Positions 1 to 11,781 of a stretch of DNA of 64,000 nucleotides are shown here, in pieces. Position numbers and translations under genes: made by a program. Each line of letters begins with the position of its first letter. Position 1 is the first letter of the stretch. Source of the stretch: Bacillus inaquosorum KCTC 13429 (lineage in GTDB: Bacteria; Bacillota; Bacilli; Bacillales; Bacillaceae); contig NZ_AMXN01000002.1 in the NCBI RefSeq assembly GCF_000332645.1, positions 558,001 to 622,000 of the forward strand. The letters are read 5' to 3'. Under the pieces are notes generated by a model, which was not told the origin of the DNA, searched no databases, and worked only from the letters and a program-made list of their open reading frames with translations.

Positions 1-1501
<1,501 letters not shown>

Positions 1502-1665
1502 AATAAAAACCTCCCAGTATGTAATTCATATTTAGAAAACATTTTATTTTTCTTATATAGAAAACAAAATGATTTTTCTCAACATTCAATTTAAAGTGTA
1601 AACCACTTTTGATGTTCTGAACAAGAGGCTAACCTCATTAACGCAAGCCAGCCTCCAATGGTTCT

Positions 1666-2784
1666 TTAGGCTCTTTCTTCAATCGGAACAAATGCTTGTT
1701 TATCAGGGCCCGTGTAATCTGCGCGCGGGCGGATCAGACGGTTGTTGTCATACTGCTCAAGAATATGAGCGAGCCAGCCGGACATTCTGCTTACAGCAAA
1801 AATCGGTGTAAACAAATCATGGTCAATGCCGAGGCTGTGGTAAACAGAAGCCGAATAGAAATCAACGTTAGGCGGAAGCTTTTTCTCTGATGTGACGATC
1901 TCTTCTATGCGAATCGACATCTCATACCATTTGCTTTCGCCTGTCAGGTTGGTCAGGCGCTTGCTCATTTCTTTCAGATGCTTCGCGCGCGGGTCGCCAT
2001 GCTTATAAACGCGGTGGCCGAATCCCATAATTTTTTCTTTCTTTTCCAGCTTAGCGCGGATGTACGGCTCAGCGTTTTCCACTTCGCCGATTTCTGTCAG
2101 CATTTTCATAACGCCTTCATTCGCCCCGCCGTGAAGAGGCCCTTTCAGCGCGCCGATTGCGGCAGTAATGCCTGAATAGATATCAGAAAGTGTCGCGACG
2201 CAGACCCTCGCTGTGAACGTTGACGCGTTCAGCTCATGGTCAGCATGTAAAATCAATGCTTTGTTGAAGGCTTCAACCTCAATTGGCGAAGGCTCTTCAC
2301 CGTTTAATGTGTAGAGAAAATTCTCGGCAATGCCGTAGTCTTCTCTTGGTTCAACAGGCTCAAGGCCTTTGCGGATTCTGGAAAACGCCGCAACCAGACC
2401 AGGCACCTTTGCCTGAAGGCGGATCGCCTTTTTGTAATTGGCTTCCGGGTTCATGGTTTCAGCCTCGCTGTCAAGCAGGCCTAGTAATGAAATTGCTGTC
2501 CGAAGAGCAGCCATGGGATGAACATTTTCGAGGGAATAAGATTTGAAGTGCTCAATAATTTCTTGCGGAACGGCAGCTTCCTTTGCAAGCTGCTGCTTTA
2601 ACTCTTCAAGCTCTTTTTTGTTTGGCAGCCTTAAATGCCAAAGCAAGTAGATGATTTCTTCAAAACTTGCATTCTCTGTTAAATCATCGATATCATACCC
2701 CACATATGTAAGGGTATCATCAATAATAGAACTAACAGATGATGTTGTTGCTACAACCCCTTCAAGACCGCGTGTCGCTGTCAT
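1666..2784 (-). CDS. citZ: Citrate synthase (major)
   Basis: Condenses oxaloacetate and acetyl-CoA to citrate. The 372-residue product carries the active-site region MGFGHRVYKHGDPRA and the GGANEG substrate loop typical of type II citrate synthases. I chose the ATG at 2784 (MTATRGLEG). An in-frame ATG three codons earlier abuts the AAAGGAG site directly and is too close to be used. First gene of citZ-icd-mdh. Upstream lie a SigA-type promoter and a cre-like site, fitting the known glucose repression of this gene by CcpA and CcpC in B. subtilis. Confidence 0.98.
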   Translation of the reverse strand: MTATRGLEGVVATTSSVSSIIDDTLTYVGYDIDDLTENASFEEIIYLLWHLRLPNKKELEELKQQLAKEAAVPQEIIEHFKSYSLENVHPMAALRTAISLLGLLDSEAETMNPEANYKKAIRLQAKVPGLVAAFSRIRKGLEPVEPREDYGIAENFLYTLNGEEPSPIEVEAFNKALILHADHELNASTFTARVCVATLSDIYSGITAAIGALKGPLHGGANEGVMKMLTEIGEVENAEPYIRAKLEKKEKIMGFGHRVYKHGDPRAKHLKEMSKRLTNLTGESKWYEMSIRIEEIVTSEKKLPPNVDFYSASVYHSLGIDHDLFTPIFAVSRMSGWLAHILEQYDNNRLIRPRADYTGPDKQAFVPIEERA

Positions 2785-3088
2785 ATATAACATCTCCTTT
2801 TCAATAAATTTCCCCTTTAAGAGTGTTGTAAAAACATGAGGCTTACTTAAAAAGCACGATGCAAGTATTTCTCTCCCCCTAAAAGAAAATGCTTACATTT
2901 TACTGCCTGCTGGTAATGAAACCCTTTGCTTATGAAAGAACATAACAAATTCTTATAAGCTTATTTAAGTTTAAGCCTATTCTCATTATAAACAATAATC
3001 AGACATTTGTTAAATGTTTACCTATAATTTTTTTTTTCATTCTGTGATTTCCCCGAAAAAACGCCTTTATTTGCGGGTTTTTGCATAT
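2785..3088 (-). promoter_or_regulatory. citZ promoter and long leader region with cre
   Basis: This gap of about 330 bases holds no gene. On the minus strand, TTAACA (3008-3013) and TATAAT (2985-2990) are separated by 17 nt, a good SigA promoter giving a leader of roughly 190 nt. In the leader, 2884-2897 reads TGTAAGCATTTTCT, 12 of 14 to the CcpA cre consensus. A downstream position would fit a roadblock. AT-rich half sites near 2950-2970 may be CcpC contacts, but this is only inference. Confidence 0.65.
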
Positions 3089-3119
3089 AAAAAAAAGCGG
3101 CTTAAAGCCGCTTTTTTTT
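3089..3119 (-). terminator. ytwI terminator
   Basis: The hairpin GCGGCTTAAAGCCGC is flanked by A-runs on the left and T-runs on the right, so it gives a U-tract on either strand. It directly follows the ytwI stop codon and separates ytwI from the citZ promoter. Confidence 0.85.
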
Positions 3120-3583
3120 CATGAAGTGAACAATTTTACGATCTGCATAGCAATATAAGCAATTCCCGCTCCGATCAGCGGACCCACCGCTACTCCGCCA
3201 AAAAGTGCGACTGCAAGAATGGTTCCGATCACAAGAGCAGTTGTAATATGCGGGTCATTTTCCAGCAGGGTCAGGCCGTTTTTGGCAATCAGCGCCACTG
3301 CGATTCCCGCTCCCAAGGCGATCCATGCGTAGGAAGACCGCATTGCTTCTCCAAGCTGCTTAAATCCGATTTCTCCTGTTGCAATCGGAACAAGAACAGC
3401 GATTGTAATAATGGTCACACCCCAGTTGATGCCTTTCGACTGGATGGTTGGAAATAATTTCTGGTCAAGTCCAACGATTTTGATGATCAAAAGGACGGAT
3501 ACAGCAAAGAGCAATGATTGATTTTTTGCGATAAGTGCGATAGCCAAGAGTAATATTAAAAATAAATTCGCTTGTGTAAACAC
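3119..3583 (-). CDS. ytwI: DUF441 family membrane protein
   Basis: Small integral membrane protein of unknown function, 154 residues. About four hydrophobic segments fill most of the chain (near residues 5-20, 25-40, 50-70 and 80-150, the last stretch holding more than one helix), with glycine-rich turns such as FGGVAVGPLIGAGIAY near the C-terminus. The start is GTG at 3583, 8 nt after AGGAGG, and gives the length recalled for YtwI. A longer frame has no ribosome binding site. It is divergent from ytvI. No enzyme motif is visible, and transport or membrane organisation would be guesses. Confidence 0.9.
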   Translation of the reverse strand: MFTQANLFLILLLAIALIAKNQSLLFAVSVLLIIKIVGLDQKLFPTIQSKGINWGVTIITIAVLVPIATGEIGFKQLGEAMRSSYAWIALGAGIAVALIAKNGLTLLENDPHITTALVIGTILAVALFGGVAVGPLIGAGIAYIAMQIVKLFTS

Positions 3584-3679
3584 ATGCCATCCCTCCTTTA
3601 AGATGAATGTATTCATATTCAGCCGGAGCATGAATACATATAAAAAATAGGACATGCTGACGAGAGGAGGACCGTTTTC

Positions 3680-4795
3680 GTGAATCAATCTTATATCACT
3701 ATTTTTTTCAGAACCCTCTTTGTCATGTCAATTACCGCAGGATCGATAGCTGCGGCCTATTATTCGTTTCCGTTAACTTATCCGTTCCTGATCGCCCTTA
3801 TTCTTTCATCAGCGATTCATCCTGTTGTTGACTATTTGGACAGGGTGACAGGATTCCCCCGAACGATAAACGTTCTGGGCGTGCTTGCTTTTTTTCTGCT
3901 CGCAGCCTTCGGCGTGCTCACCATTCTGGTAGCCGAAATCATAACGGGAACAGCGTATCTTGCAAAAACGCTGCCTCCGCATATCAGCACGTTTATCTCA
4001 TATTGTGAAAAATTGTTTACAACACATATCCAGCCGCTCTATCACGAACTGACCCTTTTGTTTCAAGAATTGGAGACCAACCAGCAGGCTTCCATCGTTA
4101 CCCACATTCAGACACTTGGTGATTCGGCTGCTAAAAATGCCGGGCTGTTGCTGTCCCACATTCTAGAAATGATCCCAAGGTTTTTCGCGCTTCTTCCGAA
4201 TACAGCGGCGGTTCTGATTTTTTCTCTTCTGGCAACATTTTTTATGACAAAGGATTGGCACAAGCTGAAAGCCATGCTCGTTTCGGTTCTGCCGGATCGG
4301 GTTACAGCTAACAGCAAAGCGATCAGCAGCGAATTAAAAAAAGCAATGACCGGTTTTATCAAAGCGCAGGCCGTTCTCGTTTTCATTACGATGGTGATTG
4401 TATTTATCGGCCTTTCTCTCTTAAAAGTTGAACATGCCGCAACAATTGCTTTTTTAATCGGGCTTGTTGATCTTCTCCCTTATTTGGGTGCTGGCTCGGT
4501 ATTTGTGCCGTGGATTTTGTATTTATCGATTACAGGCCAGCTGCCCCAGGCCATCGGAATCGGGGTGCTGTACCTCGTCGTTCTTATTCAAAGACAGCTG
4601 ACAGAACCCAAAATACTTAGTAAATCAATCGGTATCGATCCGCTGGCAACGCTCATCGCCCTGTTTGCCGGTTTTAAATTATTCGGGTTTTTAGGACTAA
4701 TTGCAGGACCAGCTGTTCTCGTCATCATTCAGGCGTTTATTACAACAGGCGCATTAAAGGAAATATGGTCGTATATCACCGTTCAGCAAAAATAA
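3680..4795 (+). CDS. ytvI: AI-2E family transporter (PerM-like)
   Basis: Polytopic membrane protein of the AI-2E/PerM family, 371 residues. Hydrophobic segments lie near residues 10-30, 35-50, 62-90, 165-190 and 225-265, with a C-terminal cluster from about 280 to 360. The family signature region GLVDLLPYLGAGSVFVPW is present near residue 260. The start is GTG at 3680, 9 nt after GAGGAGG. In B. subtilis the protein is usually annotated only as a putative permease, and its substrate is unknown. It is convergent with fxsA and shares a bidirectional terminator. Confidence 0.9.
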   Translation: MNQSYITIFFRTLFVMSITAGSIAAAYYSFPLTYPFLIALILSSAIHPVVDYLDRVTGFPRTINVLGVLAFFLLAAFGVLTILVAEIITGTAYLAKTLPPHISTFISYCEKLFTTHIQPLYHELTLLFQELETNQQASIVTHIQTLGDSAAKNAGLLLSHILEMIPRFFALLPNTAAVLIFSLLATFFMTKDWHKLKAMLVSVLPDRVTANSKAISSELKKAMTGFIKAQAVLVFITMVIVFIGLSLLKVEHAATIAFLIGLVDLLPYLGAGSVFVPWILYLSITGQLPQAIGIGVLYLVVLIQRQLTEPKILSKSIGIDPLATLIALFAGFKLFGFLGLIAGPAVLVIIQAFITTGALKEIWSYITVQQK

Positions 4796-4831
4796 AAAGC
4801 AGCCCATGTTGCATGGCTGCCGTTTTTTATT
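4793..4831. terminator. Bidirectional terminator, ytvI / fxsA
   Basis: The stem pairs GCAGCC+ATG with CATGGCTGC (one bulged C) around a TTG loop. It is flanked by AAAAA on the left and GTTTTTTATTT on the right. The fxsA stop codon lies inside the right-hand T-run. Confidence 0.85.
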
Positions 4832-5210
4832 TGATGATGATCCGCTTGTTCTTCGACATTCCTCTCAGCCATTTGAACAGAATCGGCTTACACCAGCTGC
4901 GGGTGAACGGGATAAGCAGACAGGCACCGGCCAAATCTGATAAAAAGCCCGGAAGCATCAGCAAAAGACCGCCAATGAAAATGCACAGGCCGTCAGCAAT
5001 CGCTTCGCCAGGCATTTTGCCATATTGAAGATCACGCTGAACCTTGTAATACACTTCGGTTCCTTGTTTTTTTGCAGCTGCTGCGCCGATAATGCCCGTC
5101 AGAATCATTAAAAGGACCGTCGGCAATATGCCGATCAGCTTGCCTGAAAATAGGAATATGCCGATTTCTATTGCCGGAAACACAATAAAAAGCAAAAATA
5201 AAAATCTCAT
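4827..5210 (-). CDS. fxsA: FxsA family membrane protein
   Basis: 127-residue membrane protein (YtzA in older nomenclature). Helices lie near residues 2-20, 25-47 and 75-100. The family features PAIEI near residue 13 and GEAIADG before the last helix, and a basic C-terminal tail, are visible. In E. coli FxsA relieves F-exclusion of phage T7; the Bacillus role is unknown. I chose the ATG at 5210 because it begins directly with the first helix and follows a GGGGGG stretch. The longer frame adds 29 residues without a better site. It follows pyk but is separated by a terminator. Confidence 0.88.
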   Translation of the reverse strand: MRFLFLLFIVFPAIEIGIFLFSGKLIGILPTVLLMILTGIIGAAAAKKQGTEVYYKVQRDLQYGKMPGEAIADGLCIFIGGLLLMLPGFLSDLAGACLLIPFTRSWCKPILFKWLRGMSKNKRIIIK

Positions 5211-5267
5211 ATCCAAGCCCCCCACACGTGTAACACGCCTCTGTTCAACATAAGGCAAGATAAAGAG

Positions 5268-5293
5268 AAAAGGAAGGGAAGCCCCTTCCGTTT
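5268..5293 (-). terminator. pyk terminator
   Basis: On the minus strand, GGAAGGG-GCTT-CCCTTCC is followed by TTTTCTC. It lies just after the pyk stop codon and before fxsA. Confidence 0.7.
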
Positions 5294-5303
5294 TCACCTC
5301 TGA

Positions 5304-7061
5304 TTAAAGAACGCTCGCACGTCCTTGATAGACTGCGCCTCTGGAAGCGTCAACTGTAATATCCTGGCCATCTGCCAAAATAGACGTCGCATTTTCCAGA
5401 CCAACGATAACCGGAATGCCAAGGCTTAATCCGACTACCGCAGCATGGCTTGTCAAGCCGCCTTCTTCTGTAATAAGGGCAGACGCTTTTTCAAGTGATG
5501 CAATCATATCACGGTCAGTGCTTTTTGTAACAAGAACCGCACCGTCAGTCATTTTTTGCTCAGCTTCTTTTGCATTTTGTGCAATGACAACCGGACCGTA
5601 AGCTGATTTGCGTCCAATGCCTTGGCCTTTAGCGATGATATCGCCGACAGTGTACACTTTCATTAAGTTCGTAGTGCCAGACTCACCGACAGATCCTGCT
5701 GTAATGACGATCAGATCGCCGTGTTTTACAATTCCGCTGTTCAATGATTTTTGGACAGCATCCTCAAGCATCTCATCTGTTGAGTTCGCATTTTGACCGC
5801 TTTCTGCAAATACGCCTGATACGAGCGCTAGCTTTCTGGAAATAGAGTCATTTACAGTAACAGCAACAATCGGCGCCTGCGGACGGTATTTTGCGATCAT
5901 ACGTGCTGTATGGCCGCTTTCAGTCGGCGTTACGATTGCAGCAGCATTCAGGTTAATCGCCGTATGCGCGACAGATTGTCCAATTGCATCTGTAATCGTC
6001 ATGCCTACTTGATCTCTGCGTTTAGAAAGAATTTCTTTATAATTTAAAGCTTCTTCAGAACGGGAAGCGATGTTGTGCATTGTTTGAACCGCCTCAACCG
6101 GATAGCTTCCGGCAGCTGTTTCACCAGAAAGCATGATTGCATCTGTGCCGTCGAAGATCGCATTTGCAACGTCACTTGCTTCCGCACGAGTCGGACGCGG
6201 GTTGCGCTGCATGCTGTCAAGCATTTGTGTCGCTGTAATAACAGGTTTGCCCAGCGCGTTGCATTTTTTGATCAGTTCTTTTTGGACGAGCGGCACTTCT
6301 TCAGCTGGAATTTCCACACCTAAGTCTCCGCGTGCAACCATTAAACCGTCAGACACTTCGAGAATAGAATCGATGTTGTCAACGCCCTCTTGGTTTTCGA
6401 TTTTAGGGATGATTTGAATATCCTGAGCGTTGTGTTCTTCAAGAAGCTCACGGATTTCAAGCACGTCCGTAGAACGGCGTACGAAAGACGCTGCGATAAA
6501 GTCTACTCCTTGCTCAATACCGAAAACGATGTCTCGCGCATCTTTTTCAGTGATACCAGGAAGGTTAACGCTGACGCCCGGTACGTTAACACCCTTTTTA
6601 TTTTTGAGTGTTCCGTTGTTTAGTACTTTTGTTTTGATTTCGCGATTAGCAGCATCAACATCAAGCACCTCAAGGCCGATAAGGCCGTCATCTAACAGAA
6701 TCGTTGACCCTTGTTCAACGTCATCGACTAAACCTTCATATGACACTGAAATTTTATCTGTTGTTCCTACAACCTCGTCCATTGAAATGATAAGCTCTTT
6801 GCCTGTTTCAAGCTCAATGCCGCCGTTTTCCATTGTATGTGTGCGGATTTCAGGACCTTTTGTATCAAGCAGGATACCAACGTTTTTGCCAAGCTTTTTG
6901 CTTGCTTCGCGGATATTTTTTATTCTTGCACCGTGCTCCTCAAAATCTCCGTGAGAAAAATTCAAACGAGCCACGTTCATTCCTGACTCCATTAATTTCG
7001 TAAGCATTTCAATACTTTCACTTGCCGGACCGATGGTACAAACAATTTTAGTTTTTCTCAT
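5304..7061 (-). CDS. pyk: Pyruvate kinase with C-terminal PEP-utiliser domain
   Basis: Transfers phosphate from phosphoenolpyruvate to ADP, the last glycolytic step. The 585-residue product begins [13 protein letters not shown]. It has the barrel motif [18 protein letters not shown] with the catalytic lysine near residue 220, and [10 protein letters not shown]. After about residue 475 there is an additional domain ([30 protein letters not shown]) like the phosphohistidine domain of PEP synthase, typical of Bacillus-type pyruvate kinases. ATG at 7061 follows AAGGAAG by 8 nt; a GTG three codons upstream overlaps that site. It is in operon with pfkA, 42 nt upstream. Confidence 0.98.
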   Translation of the reverse strand: MRKTKIVCTIGPASESIEMLTKLMESGMNVARLNFSHGDFEEHGARIKNIREASKKLGKNVGILLDTKGPEIRTHTMENGGIELETGKELIISMDEVVGTTDKISVSYEGLVDDVEQGSTILLDDGLIGLEVLDVDAANREIKTKVLNNGTLKNKKGVNVPGVSVNLPGITEKDARDIVFGIEQGVDFIAASFVRRSTDVLEIRELLEEHNAQDIQIIPKIENQEGVDNIDSILEVSDGLMVARGDLGVEIPAEEVPLVQKELIKKCNALGKPVITATQMLDSMQRNPRPTRAEASDVANAIFDGTDAIMLSGETAAGSYPVEAVQTMHNIASRSEEALNYKEILSKRRDQVGMTITDAIGQSVAHTAINLNAAAIVTPTESGHTARMIAKYRPQAPIVAVTVNDSISRKLALVSGVFAESGQNANSTDEMLEDAVQKSLNSGIVKHGDLIVITAGSVGESGTTNLMKVYTVGDIIAKGQGIGRKSAYGPVVIAQNAKEAEQKMTDGAVLVTKSTDRDMIASLEKASALITEEGGLTSHAAVVGLSLGIPVIVGLENATSILADGQDITVDASRGAVYQGRASVL

Positions 7062-7103
7062 TTGGTTCACTTCCTTCTGAAATCTTCAGCCTTCAGCTGC
7101 ACA

Positions 7104-8075
<972 letters not shown>

Positions 8076-8162
8076 TCAGCAACATATATGATTAAACATA
8101 ACATGATCATTGCCCTAAAAACAATGAAAAGGGATCTCCATCCTCCCTATGAAACCTTACCT

Positions 8163-8191
8163 ATTATACAATTAAATAAATTGTTTTTAAA
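8163..8191 (-). promoter_or_regulatory. Candidate SigA promoter of pfkA-pyk
   Basis: On the minus strand a perfect TATAAT (8163-8168) lies 17 nt from a weak TTTAAA (8186-8191), about 100 nt before pfkA. The -35 is poor, so this is moderate evidence only. Confidence 0.5.
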
Positions 8192-8213
8192 TAAAATTTA
8201 AGGAATGTCACAA

Positions 8214-8249
8214 AAAATAAACGTGAGCCAAAGGCTTCACGTTTATTTA
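8214..8249 (-). terminator. accA terminator
   Basis: The stem AAATAAACGTGAGCC / GGCTTCACGTTTATTT closes with a three-base loop AAA, and an A-run on the plus strand gives a U-tract on the minus strand. The accA stop codon forms the foot of the stem. Confidence 0.85.
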
Positions 8250-9224
8250 GTTTACCCCGATATATTGATCTTCAATCGAGACTTTGCCAATTGCTTTATA
8301 TTTTTCGTAGCGTTGCTGAACTAATTCTTCTTCGCTCAGCTTCAGCAAAGTTTTTAACGATTGTTTAAGGGTTTCGTCCATATAGCTTGCCTGCAGCTTT
8401 ACATCGTGGTGCGCTCCGCCTTTTACTTCTTTTATCATATGATCTATAATACCTAATTCTTTTAAATCCGGCGCAGTGATTTTCATTGTTTCTGCTGCTT
8501 TCTTAGCAAGACTGGAGTCCTTCCATAAAAGTGCCGCGGCACCTTCCGGAGAAATAACAGAATAAGTAGAGTTTTCCAGCATATGCAAGTGGTTTCCTAC
8601 ACCCAGACCCAGGGCTCCGCCGCTTCCGCCTTCACCGATGACGATGCAGATAACAGGCACTCGGAGACCGGCCATCTCAAACAGGTTTTTGGCAATGGCT
8701 TCGCTTTGTCCTCTTTCTTCCGCTGCTCGTCCAGGATATGCTCCCTTCGTATCAATAAAACAGATAATCGGTCTGTTGAATTTGTCAGCCTGTTTCATGA
8801 GACGAAGCGCTTTTCGGTAGCCTTCAGGATGCGGCATCCCAAAATTACGGACAAGGTTTTCCTTTGTGTCTTTGCCGCGCTGATGCCCGATTACCGTTAC
8901 AGGAAGGCCATGGAACTTCGCAATGCCGCCGACAATGGCTTCATCGTCTCCGTACGCTCTGTCTCCGTGACATTCAAAAAAGTCGGTAAACAGGTGTTCA
9001 ATATAATCAAGCGTTGTCGGACGGTCCGGCAGACGCGCGATTTGAACACGGTCCCAAGGCTTCAGATTTTTGTAAATATCATCCTGAAGCTTAGCGAGAC
9101 GGTCTTCGAGCCGTTCGATTTCTGCACTCAGATCCATATCGGAATCTTGGGTGAATTTTTTCAGTTCGGCGATTTTGGTTTGCAGTTCAATCACCGGTTT
9201 TTCAAATTCTAATCTTGCAGCCAC
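8247..9224 (-). CDS. accA: Acetyl-CoA carboxylase, carboxyltransferase alpha subunit
   Basis: Forms the carboxyltransferase with AccD, moving CO2 from biotin to acetyl-CoA to make malonyl-CoA for fatty acid synthesis. 325 residues. The crotonase-fold motifs [13 protein letters not shown] (read here as [13 protein letters not shown]), [10 protein letters not shown] and [15 protein letters not shown] are clear, and the N-terminal part is a charged helical segment. The start is GTG at 9224, which overlaps the end of accD by 16 bp and suggests translational coupling for equimolar subunits. Its terminator begins at the stop codon. Confidence 0.97.
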   Translation of the reverse strand: MAARLEFEKPVIELQTKIAELKKFTQDSDMDLSAEIERLEDRLAKLQDDIYKNLKPWDRVQIARLPDRPTTLDYIEHLFTDFFECHGDRAYGDDEAIVGGIAKFHGLPVTVIGHQRGKDTKENLVRNFGMPHPEGYRKALRLMKQADKFNRPIICFIDTKGAYPGRAAEERGQSEAIAKNLFEMAGLRVPVICIVIGEGGSGGALGLGVGNHLHMLENSTYSVISPEGAAALLWKDSSLAKKAAETMKITAPDLKELGIIDHMIKEVKGGAHHDVKLQASYMDETLKQSLKTLLKLSEEELVQQRYEKYKAIGKVSIEDQYIGVN

Positions 9225-10081
9225 TCAAAGTCACCTCCCGATTGATGCATATCCAGCAGATTTTCTAACGTTTGTTTCATGTCTTCGCGGTGAATAACCG
9301 CATCAAGCTGTCCATGTTTTAATAAAAATTCTGCCGTTTGGAAGTCCTCAGGCAATTTTTCCCCTATCGTTTGTTCAATAATCCGTCTTCCGGCAAAACC
9401 GATCAGCGCGCCAGGCTCAGCGAAATTGTAATCGCCAAGGGATGCAAAGCTGGCTGATACGCCCCCGGTAGTCGGATGCGTCATAACTGAGATAATGAGG
9501 CCCTGTTCTTCACTGAACAGTTTTAAAGCAGAGCTTGTCTTAGCCATCTGCATCAAACTTAATATGCCTTCCTGCATTCTCGCGCCGCCTGAAGCCGTAA
9601 AAATAATAAACGGAACTTTATCAGCTTTTGCTTTTTCAATCGCAAGCGTGATTTTTTCACCGACGACTGAACCCATGCTGCCCATTCTGAATGAAGAATC
9701 CATGACTGCGACAACAACCGGGTGTCCGCCGATTGTGCCCTTGCCTGTCACAACAGCCTCGTTTAAGGATGTTTTCTCGCGATCTTTTTCAAGCTTTTCA
9801 AGATATCCCGGGAAACCGAGCGGGTTTTCCGATAACATTCCTTGATTGAATTCCTCAAAGGATTGTTCATCCATTAAGCTTGCGATACGCTGTTTTGCAT
9901 TCATCGGGAAATGATAATCGCAGTTCATGCATACCCGCATATTTTTATCCAACTCTTTAGTGAGCATGATTTTTTTACATTTGGGACATTTTGTCATAAT
10001 GCCTTCCGGAACATCGTGCTTCGCTTGATCAGACGGTACGGAAGCATACTTTTTCTTTTTAGTGAATATATCCTTTAACAA
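9209..10081 (-). CDS. accD: Acetyl-CoA carboxylase, carboxyltransferase beta subunit
   Basis: Beta subunit of acetyl-CoA carboxyltransferase, 290 residues. The N-terminal zinc ribbon CPKCKK...CMNCDYHF near residues 32-54 is intact, and the crotonase fold shows [12 protein letters not shown] and [16 protein letters not shown]. The start is TTG at 10081, placed 6 nt after GGGAGG and giving [13 protein letters not shown] longer reading frame upstream lacks its own site. The following accA starts inside accD. In other bacteria AccD binds its own mRNA, but nothing in this sequence shows that directly. Confidence 0.97.
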   Translation of the reverse strand: MLKDIFTKKKKYASVPSDQAKHDVPEGIMTKCPKCKKIMLTKELDKNMRVCMNCDYHFPMNAKQRIASLMDEQSFEEFNQGMLSENPLGFPGYLEKLEKDREKTSLNEAVVTGKGTIGGHPVVVAVMDSSFRMGSMGSVVGEKITLAIEKAKADKVPFIIFTASGGARMQEGILSLMQMAKTSSALKLFSEEQGLIISVMTHPTTGGVSASFASLGDYNFAEPGALIGFAGRRIIEQTIGEKLPEDFQTAEFLLKHGQLDAVIHREDMKQTLENLLDMHQSGGDFEWLQD

Positions 10082-10414
10082 ATGATTACCTCCCTTTTGT
10101 GAAGGGTTCTCTTCACCGCATGTCATCAAACAGATAGACTTGCTAATAACTTTACCGAAACTATTGTACTTTTTTTGTCAAACGCTGTCATCCTCAATTC
10201 GACAACTTTTTATACAATGACGCGTTCGGAAAGGCTCGGATGAATTCAGATAAAACGTTGAAATAACAGGATTGGCAGCGTATTCAAAAATGACATTAAA
10301 CTCGGCTGAAATTTTTTTAAGACCAGCCATTAAAAAAATTTCAGCCGCCAGTTTAACTTGAGAACAGCGCGCCGGTCTCCGCCAACGCGCTGCCATTTTT
10401 GGAATGAACTAAAA
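10082..10414. promoter_or_regulatory. accDA promoter and inverted repeats between ytsJ and accD
   Basis: No gene is seen in this gap of about 330 bases. On the minus strand ATGACA (10186-10191), 17 nt, then TACAAT (10163-10168) is the likely accDA promoter. Nearer ytsJ are two inverted repeats: an 18-bp perfect stem at 10303-10320 / 10330-10347 and a 7-bp stem CAGCGCG / CGCGCTG at 10365-10371 / 10386-10392. Neither has a normal terminal U-run, but they may end ytsJ transcripts. Confidence 0.5.
10303..10347. repeat. Perfect 18-bp inverted repeat with 9-nt loop
   Basis: The left arm CGGCTGAAATTTTTTTAA and the right arm TTAAAAAAATTTCAGCCG are exact reverse complements around GACCAGCCA. Pairing continues outward with TTAAACT (10296-10302) and AGTTTAA (10350-10356) after a CC bulge. 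It lies downstream of ytsJ and upstream of the accDA promoter. Confidence 0.9.
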
Positions 10415-11647
10415 TTATTCACCAATAATCGTAAGTTTTCTCGTTTTTTCAGCAACTTCCTCAGGGTCAACAGTGATTCTTGCGACACCTGTTTCCATCG
10501 CCGCTTTTGCCACAGCCTTCGCAACAGCAGGCGCAACACGTTTATCAAACGGTGCAGGGATAACGTAGTCTGCGCTAAGCTCTTCTTCTGAAACCAGTGA
10601 AGCAATAGCTTCAACCGCAGCGATTTTCATTTCTTCGTTAATGTGAGTGGCGCGAACGTCAAGCGCTCCGCGGAAAATGCCAGGGAATGCAAGAACATTG
10701 TTTACTTGGTTCGGGAAGTCAGAACGGCCCGTTCCGATAACACTTGCGCCAGCTTCACGCGCATCTTCCGGCATAATTTCCGGATTCGGATTTGCCATTG
10801 CAAAGATAATCGGATCCTTTGCCATGCTTTGAACCATTTCTTTTGTTAACGCACCTGCTACTGATACGCCGATAAATACGTCAGCATCAACGATGACATC
10901 TTTCAGAGAACCGTCTTTGCGGTCTTGGTTTGTGAATTTCGCCACTTCATTTTTGACATCGTTCATGCCGTTCGGGCGCCCTTCATAAATCGCTCCTTTT
11001 GAATCACACATCACGATGTCGCGTACGCCGTAATGGTGAAGAAGCTTGATAATTGCAATACCTGCCGCACCGGCTCCATTTGCCACAACTTTAATGGAAG
11101 ACATGGATTTTCCAGACAGTTTCAGCGCGTTTACAAGACCTGCTACAGTTACAATAGCAGTACCGTGCTGATCATCATGGAAAACTGGGATGTTTGTTTC
11201 TTTTTTGAGGCGCTCTTCAATGATAAAGCAGTTTGGCGCTGCAATATCTTCAAGGTTTACGCCGCCAAATGTCGGTTCAAGCAATTTAACAGTTTCAACA
11301 ATTTTATCTACATCGTTTGTGCTTAAAGCAATAGGGAATGCGTCTACGCCTGCAAAGCTTTTGAAAAGGACAGCTTTTCCTTCCATAACAGGAAGCGCAG
11401 CTTCAGGGCCGATATTTCCAAGGCCGAGCACAGCTGTACCGTCAGTTACAACTGCTACCATGTTCCCCTTCATTGTATAATCATATACTTTGTTAATGTC
11501 TTCATGAATATCCTTGCACGGTTCTGCAACACCCGGGGAATACGCAAGGCTTAAATCTTTCGCGTTTCTGACTTCTACTTTCGATTTAGACTCGAGTTTC
11601 CCCTGATTGACTTTATGCAGGTGTAATGCTTCTTCTCTTAATGACAT
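10415..11647 (-). CDS. ytsJ: NADP-dependent malic enzyme
   Basis: Oxidative decarboxylation of malate to pyruvate. In B. subtilis YtsJ is the major NADP-using isozyme. The 410-residue product has the malic-enzyme features SLAYSPGVAEPC near residue 30, FHDDQHGTAIV near 150 and the Rossmann motif NGAGAAGIA near 185, then FAMANPNPEI. It lacks the phosphotransacetylase-like extension of long malic enzymes. ATG at 11647 (MSLREEALHLHK) follows AAGGAG; a GTG four codons upstream lies inside the site. dnaE lies upstream on the same strand, and no hairpin is seen in the 134-nt gap. Confidence 0.95.
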   Translation of the reverse strand: MSLREEALHLHKVNQGKLESKSKVEVRNAKDLSLAYSPGVAEPCKDIHEDINKVYDYTMKGNMVAVVTDGTAVLGLGNIGPEAALPVMEGKAVLFKSFAGVDAFPIALSTNDVDKIVETVKLLEPTFGGVNLEDIAAPNCFIIEERLKKETNIPVFHDDQHGTAIVTVAGLVNALKLSGKSMSSIKVVANGAGAAGIAIIKLLHHYGVRDIVMCDSKGAIYEGRPNGMNDVKNEVAKFTNQDRKDGSLKDVIVDADVFIGVSVAGALTKEMVQSMAKDPIIFAMANPNPEIMPEDAREAGASVIGTGRSDFPNQVNNVLAFPGIFRGALDVRATHINEEMKIAAVEAIASLVSEEELSADYVIPAPFDKRVAPAVAKAVAKAAMETGVARITVDPEEVAEKTRKLTIIGE

Positions 11648-11781
11648 TCTCCTAAACACTCCTTATGGATATTTTTGATTCGTATACTGCTGCTTTGATT
11701 GCTGCATTCTGCGGAGTTATCTATCTGAATATTTAAACAGGATCACATAATTGCTCCAATTGTATAACAAAAAGTGAATCG

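Noticed and set aside
6430..6954. 174-codon plus-strand Ser/Arg-rich frame inside pyk
   Set aside because: Reverse-frame artefact of biased pyk codons; low-complexity Ser/Arg product and no ribosome binding site.
8583..9212. 209-codon plus-strand frame inside accA
   Set aside because: It is a shadow of the strongly conserved accA reading frame, with no Shine-Dalgarno site and an odd amino-acid composition.
10178..10396. 72-codon minus-strand frame between ytsJ and accD
   Set aside because: It runs through the inverted repeat and the accDA promoter, has no ribosome binding site, and overlaps regulatory DNA.
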